Assembly (NCBI RefSeq): GCF_001982605.1 | Contig: NZ_MLCN01000017.1 | Span: forward strand, 1 to 64,000 | Reading direction: 5' to 3' | DNA: 64,000 nt | Source of the DNA: Alkanindiges hydrocarboniclasticus | GTDB taxonomy: Bacteria; Pseudomonadota; Gammaproteobacteria; Pseudomonadales; Moraxellaceae | Shown here: piece by piece, positions 55,499 through 64,000 of the stretch | Position numbering within the stretch: position 1 is the first letter of the stretch | Layout: every line of letters begins with the position of its first letter | Notes under the pieces: model-generated | What the model saw: only the letters and a program-made list of their open reading frames with translations | Database searches by the model: none | Told to the model about the DNA's origin: nothing | Program-made: the position numbers and the translations under genes

Positions 55499-56599
55499 TT
55501 AGTCCAGTTTATTTTTCTGCAACCAGTCCACTAACAACTGTGCAATCTGGTCACTGTTTGAATCTGAAAAAGCAAAGTGGGTATTACCATAGATGCCGAT
55601 ATCCGGTAAATGTACGAGTTGGGCATGACCACCATGCTGGTTGATTTTATCCACCCAGAGCTGTGCCATTTTTAAGCGTACACGCCAGTTATCCTGACCA
55701 GCATTCTCCTGTCCGGCATAGCCATTTTTTTCTGTTGGAATATTATCGCCATAGTAGACAATGATTGGAATTTTGGTCAGTTTCTGGAAATCTGCCATTT
55801 TGATTGGGGTTGCAGCTAATGTTCCTGTTGCACTTGGCATGGGGTCAGGCAATTCATGTTCAGGAAAAACAAAACCACTGCCGGGTTCATAAGCCACAAT
55901 ACCTTTGACCTGATTGGATTTTATGGCTGTCCACCAACCCGGCCCACCGCCTTGCGAATGGGTAATCAATACTGCATCCCCCGATCGTTTCAAGACTTCA
56001 ACCATCGCATCGCTAATCACTTGTTCATCATAGGCACCAGTATTGGGTGTCATTTGACGGAAATACTGGTTTAACGCTTGCGGGTCTTGGGAAAATTGAA
56101 CGCCTTTAAAAAAGTTGGGGTAGCGTCCCAGACGGAACATGTTAAACCATGCCTGATCGTTGGTGGTTGCAGGCACTTCTGCGCCAACTGTTGATTGGCC
56201 TGCCTGCCCCCGACGTGGTTGGTCGACTAAATAGACTGGAAAATGTTGGCGTAGGAAAATGGTCTGGAACCCCTCCCGGCCATCAGGTGTGGTTCCCCAG
56301 GTTTTGGCAGATTGTCCTGCACCATGGAGAAAGACCAAGGGATAAGGATGCGGATTTTCAGGAATTTGATAAAAGACCGATGCATGATCGCCATGTAATG
56401 TTTGGCCAGCAGGCTTAAATAACTGCTTGTCGTCAAAATTACCTTCACTGGTAATGATTTTCCCACCCGCAGCAAAATTACCTTGCTGGGCAATGGTCAG
56501 AGCGGCTGGCTTGTTTGGATTCATTGAACAGCCTGACATAATCCCGGCAAGGCAGATCGACATCAGCGTAGTTCTGAATATGAATGTGGTATTGATCAT
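55499..56599 (-). CDS. Lipoprotein alpha/beta hydrolase (esterase-like)
   Basis: A 366-residue hydrolase with a lipoprotein signal (GIMSGCS, lipidated Cys near 24). The oxyanion region is FLHGAGQSAKTWG, the nucleophile elbow is LITHSQGGGPGWW (Ser), and the catalytic His lies in the C-terminal GIYGNTHFAFSDSN. It would act in the periplasm or at the outer membrane on an ester or lactone. It is the last gene of an operon that also exports a dienelactone-hydrolase-like protein and a cupin/decarboxylase fusion. The substrate cannot be read from the sequence. Confidence 0.83.
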   Translation of the reverse strand: MINTTFIFRTTLMSICLAGIMSGCSMNPNKPAALTIAQQGNFAAGGKIITSEGNFDDKQLFKPAGQTLHGDHASVFYQIPENPHPYPLVFLHGAGQSAKTWGTTPDGREGFQTIFLRQHFPVYLVDQPRRGQAGQSTVGAEVPATTNDQAWFNMFRLGRYPNFFKGVQFSQDPQALNQYFRQMTPNTGAYDEQVISDAMVEVLKRSGDAVLITHSQGGGPGWWTAIKSNQVKGIVAYEPGSGFVFPEHELPDPMPSATGTLAATPIKMADFQKLTKIPIIVYYGDNIPTEKNGYAGQENAGQDNWRVRLKMAQLWVDKINQHGGHAQLVHLPDIGIYGNTHFAFSDSNSDQIAQLLVDWLQKNKLD

Positions 56600-56616
56600 T
56601 TTTTTCTAGCTCTCAA

Positions 56617-57753
56617 TTATTGTAGTTGCTGTAAAACACCTTGGGCATTCTTTGCCAAATCATCTCCTATGGCTTGCCGTAAAGTGCTTATGATTTTTTG
56701 CATTTGAGTTTGATCGACACCCAAATTTCGGGTAATTCTTAAATGTGAACGTAATTGGGCATTGACATCACCGAATGCTGATAAAGTACTGACCACCGCC
56801 AATTCACGCTCTAAAGGCGATAAATTATCCCGGCTAAACAGATAACCAAACAAATGGGCCTTTAAAGCGTAATCCATCGTCGGTGAGAAATTATCAAATA
56901 GTGGTTTTGTATTGGCTTCGATAGAGGTTTTGTTGAGATAAGCGAGCCGCTCTATACCCATTTGATAATAATCAGTATTGCTTGGCAAGTTACTTGGCAT
57001 TGCACCTTGTATATCCTTGATGCCTTGTTTCTCACGTTCTTCAAGCAGGCTTTTAAAAGTTAGCATGCCATTTAACGCACGGGGAAAACCTGCATAGGCA
57101 TATTGATGGGCAAATAATTCCTTGATTTCATTCACTGTTAAACCACTTTCCAAAGCTTGAATCAATGCAGTTTTAAGCTGTTCAAGATTGCCTGTGGCAT
57201 TAAAGGCAGCAATTGGAATCAGGCTGAGTTGTCTTTGGCTTAATACCACAGGTGAGTTTGCTTTGGACTGTACAGATGCTTGTGGTTGAATCGGCAAATT
57301 CACTCTTTCCAGCCATGTCGCACTTTTGCCATCAGTTGCTACAGGTGAAATAGCAATATGTGACATGGGGCTATGTTCACTTGCCCCATGCCAGTGCTTA
57401 ACACCGGGCGGACACCAGATAGTATCACCCTTGTGAATGGTCTGTATCGGCTTGCCCCATTCCTGAGTACGTCCCTCACCCTCAGTCACAATTAAATACT
57501 GCCCCTGCGGATGGATATGCCAGTTGGTAATTGTACCTGCTGCAAAATTGACGATCGCTGGTGCAACATTACCTTGTGAGGGCATAACAGGGAAACGGGA
57601 AAAATTTGCCTGGCCTGAAAAGTTATTTGCCGGTGCCTGCTGACTTACCTGTTGATTGACTTTAGTAATCTGTTGTCTGGCCTGCTCTTCTGCCAGTATA
57701 TGGCCAGACAATGAAGTAAGAATTAATGCTGCTTTTAGTGATTTATGCGTCAT
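56617..57753 (-). CDS. Exported cupin plus carboxymuconolactone decarboxylase-like fusion
   Basis: A 378-residue protein with a signal peptide (about 1-20, ending HILA). The first domain is a cupin (about 65-150; FAAGTITNWHIHPQGQYLIV with metal-binding histidines, then CPPGVKHWHG). The second and third are carboxymuconolactone decarboxylase/AhpD-like helical domains (about 185-260 and 280-375; ALESGLTVNEIKELFAHQYAYAGFP and ERELAVVSTLSAFG). I use the ATG at 57753 rather than a GTG at 57765. CMD proteins can be decarboxylases or thiol peroxidases; no CxxC pair is visible, so peroxidase activity is unlikely. An exported cupin-CMD fusion is uncommon. Confidence 0.83.
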   Translation of the reverse strand: MTHKSLKAALILTSLSGHILAEEQARQQITKVNQQVSQQAPANNFSGQANFSRFPVMPSQGNVAPAIVNFAAGTITNWHIHPQGQYLIVTEGEGRTQEWGKPIQTIHKGDTIWCPPGVKHWHGASEHSPMSHIAISPVATDGKSATWLERVNLPIQPQASVQSKANSPVVLSQRQLSLIPIAAFNATGNLEQLKTALIQALESGLTVNEIKELFAHQYAYAGFPRALNGMLTFKSLLEEREKQGIKDIQGAMPSNLPSNTDYYQMGIERLAYLNKTSIEANTKPLFDNFSPTMDYALKAHLFGYLFSRDNLSPLERELAVVSTLSAFGDVNAQLRSHLRITRNLGVDQTQMQKIISTLRQAIGDDLAKNAQGVLQQLQ

Positions 57754-57770
57754 GCTAAATTCCACTTTAC

Positions 57771-58853
57771 TTATAAATGCTTGCCATAGAAAGGAACCAG
57801 TTTATTGACTGCCTGATCGACATACTCAGGCACCCAGTAGGTTTCAATATGCGTGGCATTGGGGATCTTAAATAACGCTTTATCCTTTGTCCCGGTTGCT
57901 TTGGCAAAGGCATCTTCAGACATATACAGACTATCGGCCTTGCTGCCTGCAATCATCAGCAGTGGCTGGTTGATCAACTCAATATGGTCAGTAGCATCCC
58001 AGCGCATCAGGTCAAGCAGGCTACTCATGGTGTATTTAAAAGTTGCATTTGAATGGGCATGGGTCTTCCAGTAATACTCGTAACCCTGACGGTACAAATC
58101 AAACGGCAATGCCGCAATTTGCTCGTCTGTCAGATTGGCATCACCTGCATAAAGAATATTCCCACCAGTCATTTCATGAGTACGCTTAGGAATAGCCTTG
58201 CCTTTCACTTCCTGAGCGCGGGCCTCAGACGCTCGCTTTAAACGCTGTTGAATAGTGTCCAGTTGTGAATCCTGATAGCCGTTACGACGAACCCGGCCAG
58301 AATTAAACATGCTTAATGTGGCAATTGATTTAAAGCGTTTGTCGGTTTGTGCTGCGGCCAGCGAGTATCCGCCACCACCGCAAATGCCCAACAGACCTAA
58401 ACGATTTTCATCAACCCCGGCATATTGGGTGATAAAGTCCGCCATGCCATGAATGTCTTCAATACGATAGGCAGGCTTGTCCACATTACGCGGCTGGCCA
58501 CTGCTTGCGCCCTGATATGCGGCATCCGCAGTAATGGTGATATAGCCTTTTTCAGCTAACCGCTGGGCATATAAACCAGCCACCTGTTCTTTTACGCCAC
58601 CATTGGGATGGGCAACCACAATGGCCGGATACTTTTTAGCAGGGTCATAATTGGGCGGGGTGTAGACATTGGCGGCAATATCCAGACCATTGAGTTTATA
58701 GCTGACAGGATAAATATTGACCTGACCTGCAACATTTTGGGTAATGGCGTCCCCATAAACCAAGCCAAACGGATTATCTTTTTTGGTTTCTGCCACGGCT
58801 GAACCAGAAGCACCAATCACGGCTAACATTAAAACATGCTGTAAAAATTTCAT
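57771..58853 (-). CDS. Exported dienelactone-hydrolase-like enzyme
   Basis: A 360-residue alpha/beta hydrolase with a signal peptide ending SAVA near residue 22. The nucleophile elbow is LLGICGGGGYS, with Cys in place of Ser as in dienelactone hydrolases. The acid is probably in IAGSKADSLYM and the His in PNATHIETYW. I start at the ATG at 58853, behind GGAG with 5-base spacing; an upstream start at 58877 would spoil the signal peptide. It is the second gene of the operon after the aldo/keto reductase and 17 bases before the cupin-CMD gene. Confidence 0.85.
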   Translation of the reverse strand: MKFLQHVLMLAVIGASGSAVAETKKDNPFGLVYGDAITQNVAGQVNIYPVSYKLNGLDIAANVYTPPNYDPAKKYPAIVVAHPNGGVKEQVAGLYAQRLAEKGYITITADAAYQGASSGQPRNVDKPAYRIEDIHGMADFITQYAGVDENRLGLLGICGGGGYSLAAAQTDKRFKSIATLSMFNSGRVRRNGYQDSQLDTIQQRLKRASEARAQEVKGKAIPKRTHEMTGGNILYAGDANLTDEQIAALPFDLYRQGYEYYWKTHAHSNATFKYTMSSLLDLMRWDATDHIELINQPLLMIAGSKADSLYMSEDAFAKATGTKDKALFKIPNATHIETYWVPEYVDQAVNKLVPFYGKHL

Positions 58854-58926
58854 AATCACTCCGTGTTTCAGAATCAAACAACTGAAAAGTATTTAATAGC
58901 TAACGCTTAAATAAAATGATTAATAG

Positions 58927-59823
<897 letters not shown>

Positions 59824-59922
59824 CTATACGCTGATCAGGGTAGATGGATTAAGTAGGCTTTTTCGATTACATTTATATGTTTTTTTGATTAATTACATTC
59901 TATTAACAAAAACATCATTATA

Positions 59923-60831
59923 GTGAGTCAAGCCGTGTCAGAAAATCTTGATGATTTAAAAGCTTTTATTGTTGTGGCACACACTGGTAGTTTTACCAAA
60001 GCGGCTGGACAACTGGGTGTCTCCCAATCAGCACTTAGTTATACCATCAAAATGCTGGAGCAACGGCTTGGGATTAAATTACTGCATCGTACCACCCGCA
60101 GTGTTTCCCTCACGCAGGAAGGTGAACAGCTCTTAAATGATATTGAGCCACTTATTACCGGGATTGAGCAAAAGTTATATAACCTCAACGAATTTCGCAA
60201 TTCACCCCAAGGTAAGCTTAGAATTAATGGCACCGAATATGTGATCAGTTTTTTACTGTGGGATAAACTGGTTAAATTTGCTCAGGATTATCCTGATATC
60301 CAGCTAGAAATCACCACTGATTACGCGTTTTCAGACATTGTTAAAGACCGCTATGACATTGGTATCCGGTTAGGAAATAAAGTAGATAAAGACATGATTG
60401 CTGTGCAGGTTAGTGAAACCTTACAGATGATCACGGTTGCCTCACCTGATTATTTAAAAACACACGGTATCCCCAAAGCGCCTGATGACCTCTATCAACA
60501 TCGCTGTATTGGGATGCGTTTACCCACCCATGAGCACATCATGCCATGGGAATTTAAGGTTAAAGCAAACCGCGCAGACATGATTTCCATACGCCCTGAA
60601 TTTTCTATGGTGGTCAGTCATGCACGGCTTAAAGTTAAGGCAGCTCTGGATGGAATAGGCATCACCTGGTTGCCTAAAGCCATGGTTGAATCCGAACTAT
60701 TGAAAGGTGATCTTGTCACTTTATTAGAAGATTGGGATATCAGTTATTCTAGCTACTATATGTATTATCCAAGTCGCCGTGAATCCTCGCCATTGTTTCG
60801 GCTATTGGTTGAGGCTTTACGGCTTAGATAA
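59923..60831 (+). CDS. LysR-family transcriptional regulator
   Basis: A 302-residue LysR regulator with the N-terminal winged helix (DLKAFIVVAHTGSFTKAAGQ, then LGVSQSALSYTIKMLEQRLG) and a substrate-binding-like C-terminal domain. The start is a GTG at 59923 or 59935; neither has a strong ribosome site. Divergent from the aldo/keto reductase operon with 144 bases between, where LysR regulators usually bind. The inducer is unknown. Confidence 0.88.
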   Translation: MSQAVSENLDDLKAFIVVAHTGSFTKAAGQLGVSQSALSYTIKMLEQRLGIKLLHRTTRSVSLTQEGEQLLNDIEPLITGIEQKLYNLNEFRNSPQGKLRINGTEYVISFLLWDKLVKFAQDYPDIQLEITTDYAFSDIVKDRYDIGIRLGNKVDKDMIAVQVSETLQMITVASPDYLKTHGIPKAPDDLYQHRCIGMRLPTHEHIMPWEFKVKANRADMISIRPEFSMVVSHARLKVKAALDGIGITWLPKAMVESELLKGDLVTLLEDWDISYSSYYMYYPSRRESSPLFRLLVEALRLR

Positions 60832-60953
60832 TTCAATAAATTTTGATGCGGATCAAATCCACATTCAGAAGATAACTTCCTAATATCATTGTCTTAAAAA
60901 GGGTTAACAATAAAAATCCAAAGATCATTAAAACAAGTGTGGTAATCAGACGT

Positions 60954-61340
60954 TTAACGTTTCTCATCCCGAATTGCAGTTAAACCCTGTCGGAACGTTG
61001 TAACCTCAAATGCTGGAAACCGTTGTTTGAACTTATTTGATACAAAGATATTGTCAACTTTATAGCGTGGTAGCAATTCCGCCGCGTCACGAATGGTCTT
61101 ATTAAAAAGTCCACCGAGCTTGAGTTGCCAATTTTTAATAACCGTATAATCAGGATCGACCTTAAAAATATCCGCTGCCAGCTCAATGAACTGACGATAG
61201 GTCAGGCGCTGATCATCACTCGGCAGATGCCAGGTTTGTCCATACGCATCAGGGGTATTGCCCAGCAACGCCATGGCACGACTGGCATCCGGCGTATAGA
61301 TCAGGCTACGTAAGGTATCATCGCGTAGAAATACCTTCAT
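60954..61340 (-). pseudogene. C-terminal half of an NAD-dependent epimerase/NmrA-like protein
   Basis: 128 codons from an ATG at 61340 match only the C-terminal part of short-chain NAD-dependent epimerase-like proteins (TPDAYGQTWHLPSDDQRLTY, then NWQLKLGGLFNKTIRDAAEL). The Rossmann fold with the GxxGxxG motif is missing. It begins exactly where an oppositely oriented alcohol-dehydrogenase fragment begins. Confidence 0.75.
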
Positions 61341-61547
61341 TTAACATTACGTGGTTATGAGCTCTTTGAAATTACGACTGATTCAAATGCTCTAGAACAG
61401 GCAAAACAATTTGTTTATCGCGGTTTGGAGTCAGGTCAATTATCACCTTTAATTGACCAAGTCTTCAATTTTGAGGATATTCAAAAAGCTCATCAATACA
61501 TGGAAACAAATGCCCAGATTGGCAAAATCGTAGTGAATGTTCAGTAA
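61341..61547 (+). pseudogene. C-terminal tail of a zinc-type alcohol dehydrogenase/quinone oxidoreductase
   Basis: About 66 codons (61347-61547) encode the terminal part of a medium-chain dehydrogenase (FVYRGLESGQLSPLIDQVFN, then EDIQKAHQYMETNAQIGKIV) with a normal stop at 61545-61547. No start or N-terminal domains are present. It abuts the epimerase fragment head to head. Confidence 0.78.
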
Positions 61548-62238
61548 TTTAAATGCCTTATACTTCAATGTATGGGGCATTTTATCTATTTCATTAAACT
61601 GAAAAATACACTCATGCTTATGAGTCATTTAATCATACTTAGTGTTAGACGATATTAAATCCATTGCCTGATCAACCAGCGAGCTTATTTTTGAGCCTTA
61701 ACTGGTTCCTGGCATGCCTGCTGCCCATACTGTTTGCACAACTCTTTAACAAAGGCTTCACCCTCTTTGTAACCTTGAGTACCAGGGATACCCGTGCTTC
61801 TGCAAGAGACATAACAGGAAATGCGCCAAGGGTGATCTTTTTAATGAATTATCAATAGGGCTTCGATAGCGATAGACAAAGCTTTTTGCCCCAGCTTTGC
61901 TACAAGTTACTCTTAAACCAATGTACTCACCAATATCACTTTTATCTGCATCGCCTGCTTTCATTTTTTTAATGGCAAGCGCTGATAAGGCTACCCTAGG
62001 TTCACTGCTTTTATCTTCCTTTTCTTGTTCCACTGCATATTCCTTTTTATTAACACGCCTAAATTTGATAAAATAACGTATGAATGCAATACAGCGTAAT
62101 TTCCAGAATTCGATAACTTTATTTCACCTTGGCAAAATATATTTTTCTAAATTCATAGGGGTTATTGTCAAATACTTATGGAAATTAACCGATGCATCAT
62201 TTGCTATTTTTTGTTGTTTCCAGAGGACTTTATAATCC
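61548..62238. other. Region upstream of mutS with an integrase relic
   Basis: About 690 bases. The only recognisable content is the broken integrase on the minus strand. The last ~200 bases before mutS are AT-rich and should hold its promoter; no tRNA is visible as an attachment site. Confidence 0.6.
61670..62033 (-). pseudogene. N-terminal relic of a tyrosine recombinase (DUF4102-type integrase)
   Basis: From an ATG at 62033 the frame reads LSALAIKKMKAGDADKSDIG, then EYIGLRVTCSKAGAKSFVYRYR, the arm-binding DUF4102 N-terminus of P4-like integrases. After RSPLAHF it shifts frame; the neighbouring frame continues LGAFPVMSLAEARVSL, as intact relatives do. The catalytic domain is gone. It indicates that an integrated element once ended here. 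Confidence 0.75.
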
Positions 62239-64000
62239 GTGAACGCCACGAATCCCATGCTTGATATCAGTTCACACACGCCCATGATGCAGCAGTACCT
62301 GACGGTCAAACAGCAATATGCGCATGCCTTGGTGTTTTACCGTATGGGTGATTTTTATGAGCTGTTTTTTGAGGATGCCCATCGCGCGGTCAAGCTGCTA
62401 GGCATTACCCTGACCCATCGCGGCAAAAGTAATGGCCAGCCAATTCCCATGGCAGGCGTGCCTTACCATGCGGCTGAAAGCTATCTGGCAAGGCTGGTCA
62501 AGGCCGGTGAAACCATTGCCATTTGTGAACAGGTGGGAGAGGTTACTGGCAAAGGTCCGGTTGATCGGCAAGTGGTGCGGATTTTAACACCGGGCACGCT
62601 CACCGATGACGCACTGTTGCCCAGCCATCAAAGTGCAAGTTTAGCAGCCTTGTGTTTTGATAAGGATAAAGTGGGCATTGCGGTGCTTGAGCTGAGTTCA
62701 GGGCAGTTTCTGGTACAGGAAATGCCACTGGATTATTTGCGGCTTGGCATTGAGCTGGCCCGTCTGGCCCCAGCCGAAATTTTAATTAGTGAAGATGTTG
62801 AAAATACCGCCACGGTTAAACAATTGCGTCAGGATATTGAAACGCCTTTAACCCGCCGCCCGAATGTGGATTTTCATCCCGGCAATGCTGCCGATGTGTT
62901 ATGCCGACAATTTAAGGTGAGTACGCTGGCCGGATTTGGCGTTGAGCATTTAAAACTGGCTCAAGCGGCGGCGGCGGCCCTGCTGCATTATGCCAGTGAA
63001 ACCCAAAAAACCAGCCTGCCGCACATCCAGCGTATTCGTGTGGAAAGCATGGATGCCTTTATTGCGCTTGATCCGGTTACCCGGCGCAATCTGGAAATTA
63101 CCGAACCCCTGTTTGAGCATGGCACGTCCCTGCTTAAACTGGTAGACCGTTGCCAAACCGTCATGGGTTCACGCCTGCTGGCCCGCCACCTGATGCAGCC
63201 ACTGCGTGATACCAAGCTACTGGAACAACGACAAGATGCCATTGACGACATCTTAAAAGGTTATCATGAAGAAGCCATCCGCGTGGCGCTGTCCAGCATT
63301 GGCGATATTGAACGGGTACTGGGACGTATTGCACTGAATACGGCACGTCCGCGTGATCTGGTCATGCTCCGCCAAGCTTGTGCGCAGTTACCATTTGTTC
63401 ACCACGCCCTGCACCCCGCCCTGCATCCAAAAAGTCTGGTACTCAGCCAGCTTGCCAGCCAATTGGGCAGCTTTAACCATGTATTTGACTTGCTCAAGCA
63501 GGCCGTGGTTGAAATACCACCGGTGCTACTGCGTGAAGGTGGCGTGATTGCAGCAGGTTTTGATAGCGAACTGGATGAACTACGCCAGATTCGCGACCAT
63601 GCCAACCAGTTTTTGCTGGATATGGAACAGCGCGAACGTGAAAACACCGGTATTGCCACCCTGAAGATTGGCTATAACCGGGTTAGTGGTTATTACATTG
63701 AACTGACTCGCGCGCAAAGTGAGTCGGCACCCGCACACTTTATTCGCAGGCAAACCCTGAAAAATGTTGAGCGCTACATTACGCCAGAGCTTAAAACCTT
63801 TGAAGATAAAGTACTGTCCAGTGAATCACGTGCCCTAAACCGCGAAAAGCAGTTATTTGATCATCTACTGGATACACTGCGTCAGGAACTGGCGGCGCTA
63901 CAAGGCATGAGTGCCGCTGTTGCCGAGCTGGATGTACTGGCCAACTGGGCGGCCCAAGCCCGTAACCGCCAGTGGATACGCCCTACCTTCCAGCCCGAAT
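62239..64000 (+). CDS. mutS: DNA mismatch repair protein MutS (5' part, cut by the window end)
   Basis: The frame runs open from a GTG at 62239 to the window edge (587 codons). The mismatch-recognition motif with the conserved Phe-x-Glu is [14 protein letters not shown], followed by [20 protein letters not shown] in domain I. The connector and lever domains follow ([36 protein letters not shown]), up to the clamp region ([17 protein letters not shown]). The ATPase domain lies beyond the window. AGAGGA is 11 bases before the GTG; an in-frame ATG at 62257 lacks a ribosome site. Confidence 0.96.
   Translation, partial: MNATNPMLDISSHTPMMQQYLTVKQQYAHALVFYRMGDFYELFFEDAHRAVKLLGITLTHRGKSNGQPIPMAGVPYHAAESYLARLVKAGETIAICEQVGEVTGKGPVDRQVVRILTPGTLTDDALLPSHQSASLAALCFDKDKVGIAVLELSSGQFLVQEMPLDYLRLGIELARLAPAEILISEDVENTATVKQLRQDIETPLTRRPNVDFHPGNAADVLCRQFKVSTLAGFGVEHLKLAQAAAAALLHYASETQKTSLPHIQRIRVESMDAFIALDPVTRRNLEITEPLFEHGTSLLKLVDRCQTVMGSRLLARHLMQPLRDTKLLEQRQDAIDDILKGYHEEAIRVALSSIGDIERVLGRIALNTARPRDLVMLRQACAQLPFVHHALHPALHPKSLVLSQLASQLGSFNHVFDLLKQAVVEIPPVLLREGGVIAAGFDSELDELRQIRDHANQFLLDMEQRERENTGIATLKIGYNRVSGYYIELTRAQSESAPAHFIRRQTLKNVERYITPELKTFEDKVLSSESRALNREKQLFDHLLDTLRQELAALQGMSAAVAELDVLANWAAQARNRQWIRPTFQPE

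Overview
The window looks like chromosome from an aerobic gammaproteobacterium of the Moraxellaceae, an Acinetobacter or Alkanindiges relative. I infer this from a citrate/diaminopropane siderophore locus of the acinetoferrin/rhizobactin kind, an Ata-like trimeric autotransporter, a MesD/MesX folate-independent methionine synthase pair, and moderate-to-low G+C. No rRNA, tRNA, CRISPR array or intact insertion sequence was found. The genes read as ordinary host genes, separated by several deletion-scarred gaps.

Layout. 0.3-1.1 kb: a secreted protein made of a duplicated small domain. 1.4-15.5 kb: a siderophore locus on the minus strand in two units. A biosynthetic operon (dat, ddc, IucA/IucC synthetase, N-monooxygenase, MFS exporter, second IucA/IucC synthetase, acetyltransferase) starts behind a Fur-like box near 15.5 kb. 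An uptake operon (small unknown protein, RhtX-like MFS importer, TonB-dependent receptor) starts behind a perfect 7-1-7 Fur-like palindrome at 5461-5475. 15.5-16.3 kb: a gap holding the frameshifted tail of a thioredoxin-reductase-like flavoprotein. 16.3-20 kb: TSUP exporter, flavin reductase, mesD and mesX. 20.4-22.9 kb: small acetyltransferase, hemerythrin protein, and pirin divergent from an HxlR regulator across a perfect 13-bp inverted repeat.

23.0-33.6 kb: a three-gene operon for a 2318-residue secreted multidomain protein, a 1080-residue exported transglutaminase-like protein whose catalytic Cys position is Ala, and a small zinc-ribbon membrane protein. This is the best candidate for an undescribed system. 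34.2-42.3 kb: a fatty-acid-hydroxylase-like membrane protein, two AraC regulators, and a distal valine-catabolism operon (mmsA, acyl-CoA dehydrogenase, 3-hydroxyisobutyryl-CoA hydrolase, mmsB). 42.3-44.2 kb: a chimeric reading frame joining the start of an MFS transporter to the body of a metal-dependent hydrolase, then a broken alpha/beta hydrolase. 44.4-45.8 kb: chromate transporter.

46.4-54.4 kb: a SmpA/OmlA lipoprotein, an 1860-residue trimeric autotransporter adhesin with a pair of operator-like repeats upstream, a proline-rich lipoprotein and a DUF6502 protein. 54.5-55.4 kb: relics. 55.5-60.8 kb: an operon encoding an aldo/keto reductase plus three exported enzymes (dienelactone-hydrolase-like, cupin-carboxymuconolactone-decarboxylase fusion, lipoprotein esterase), divergent from a LysR regulator. 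61-62 kb: two head-to-head truncated genes and an integrase relic. 62.2 kb to the end: the 5' part of mutS, cut by the window edge.

Functions were assigned by reading motifs and family resemblance; no database search was possible. Where a first in-frame start was poorly supported, I moved to an internal ATG with a good ribosome binding site and said so.
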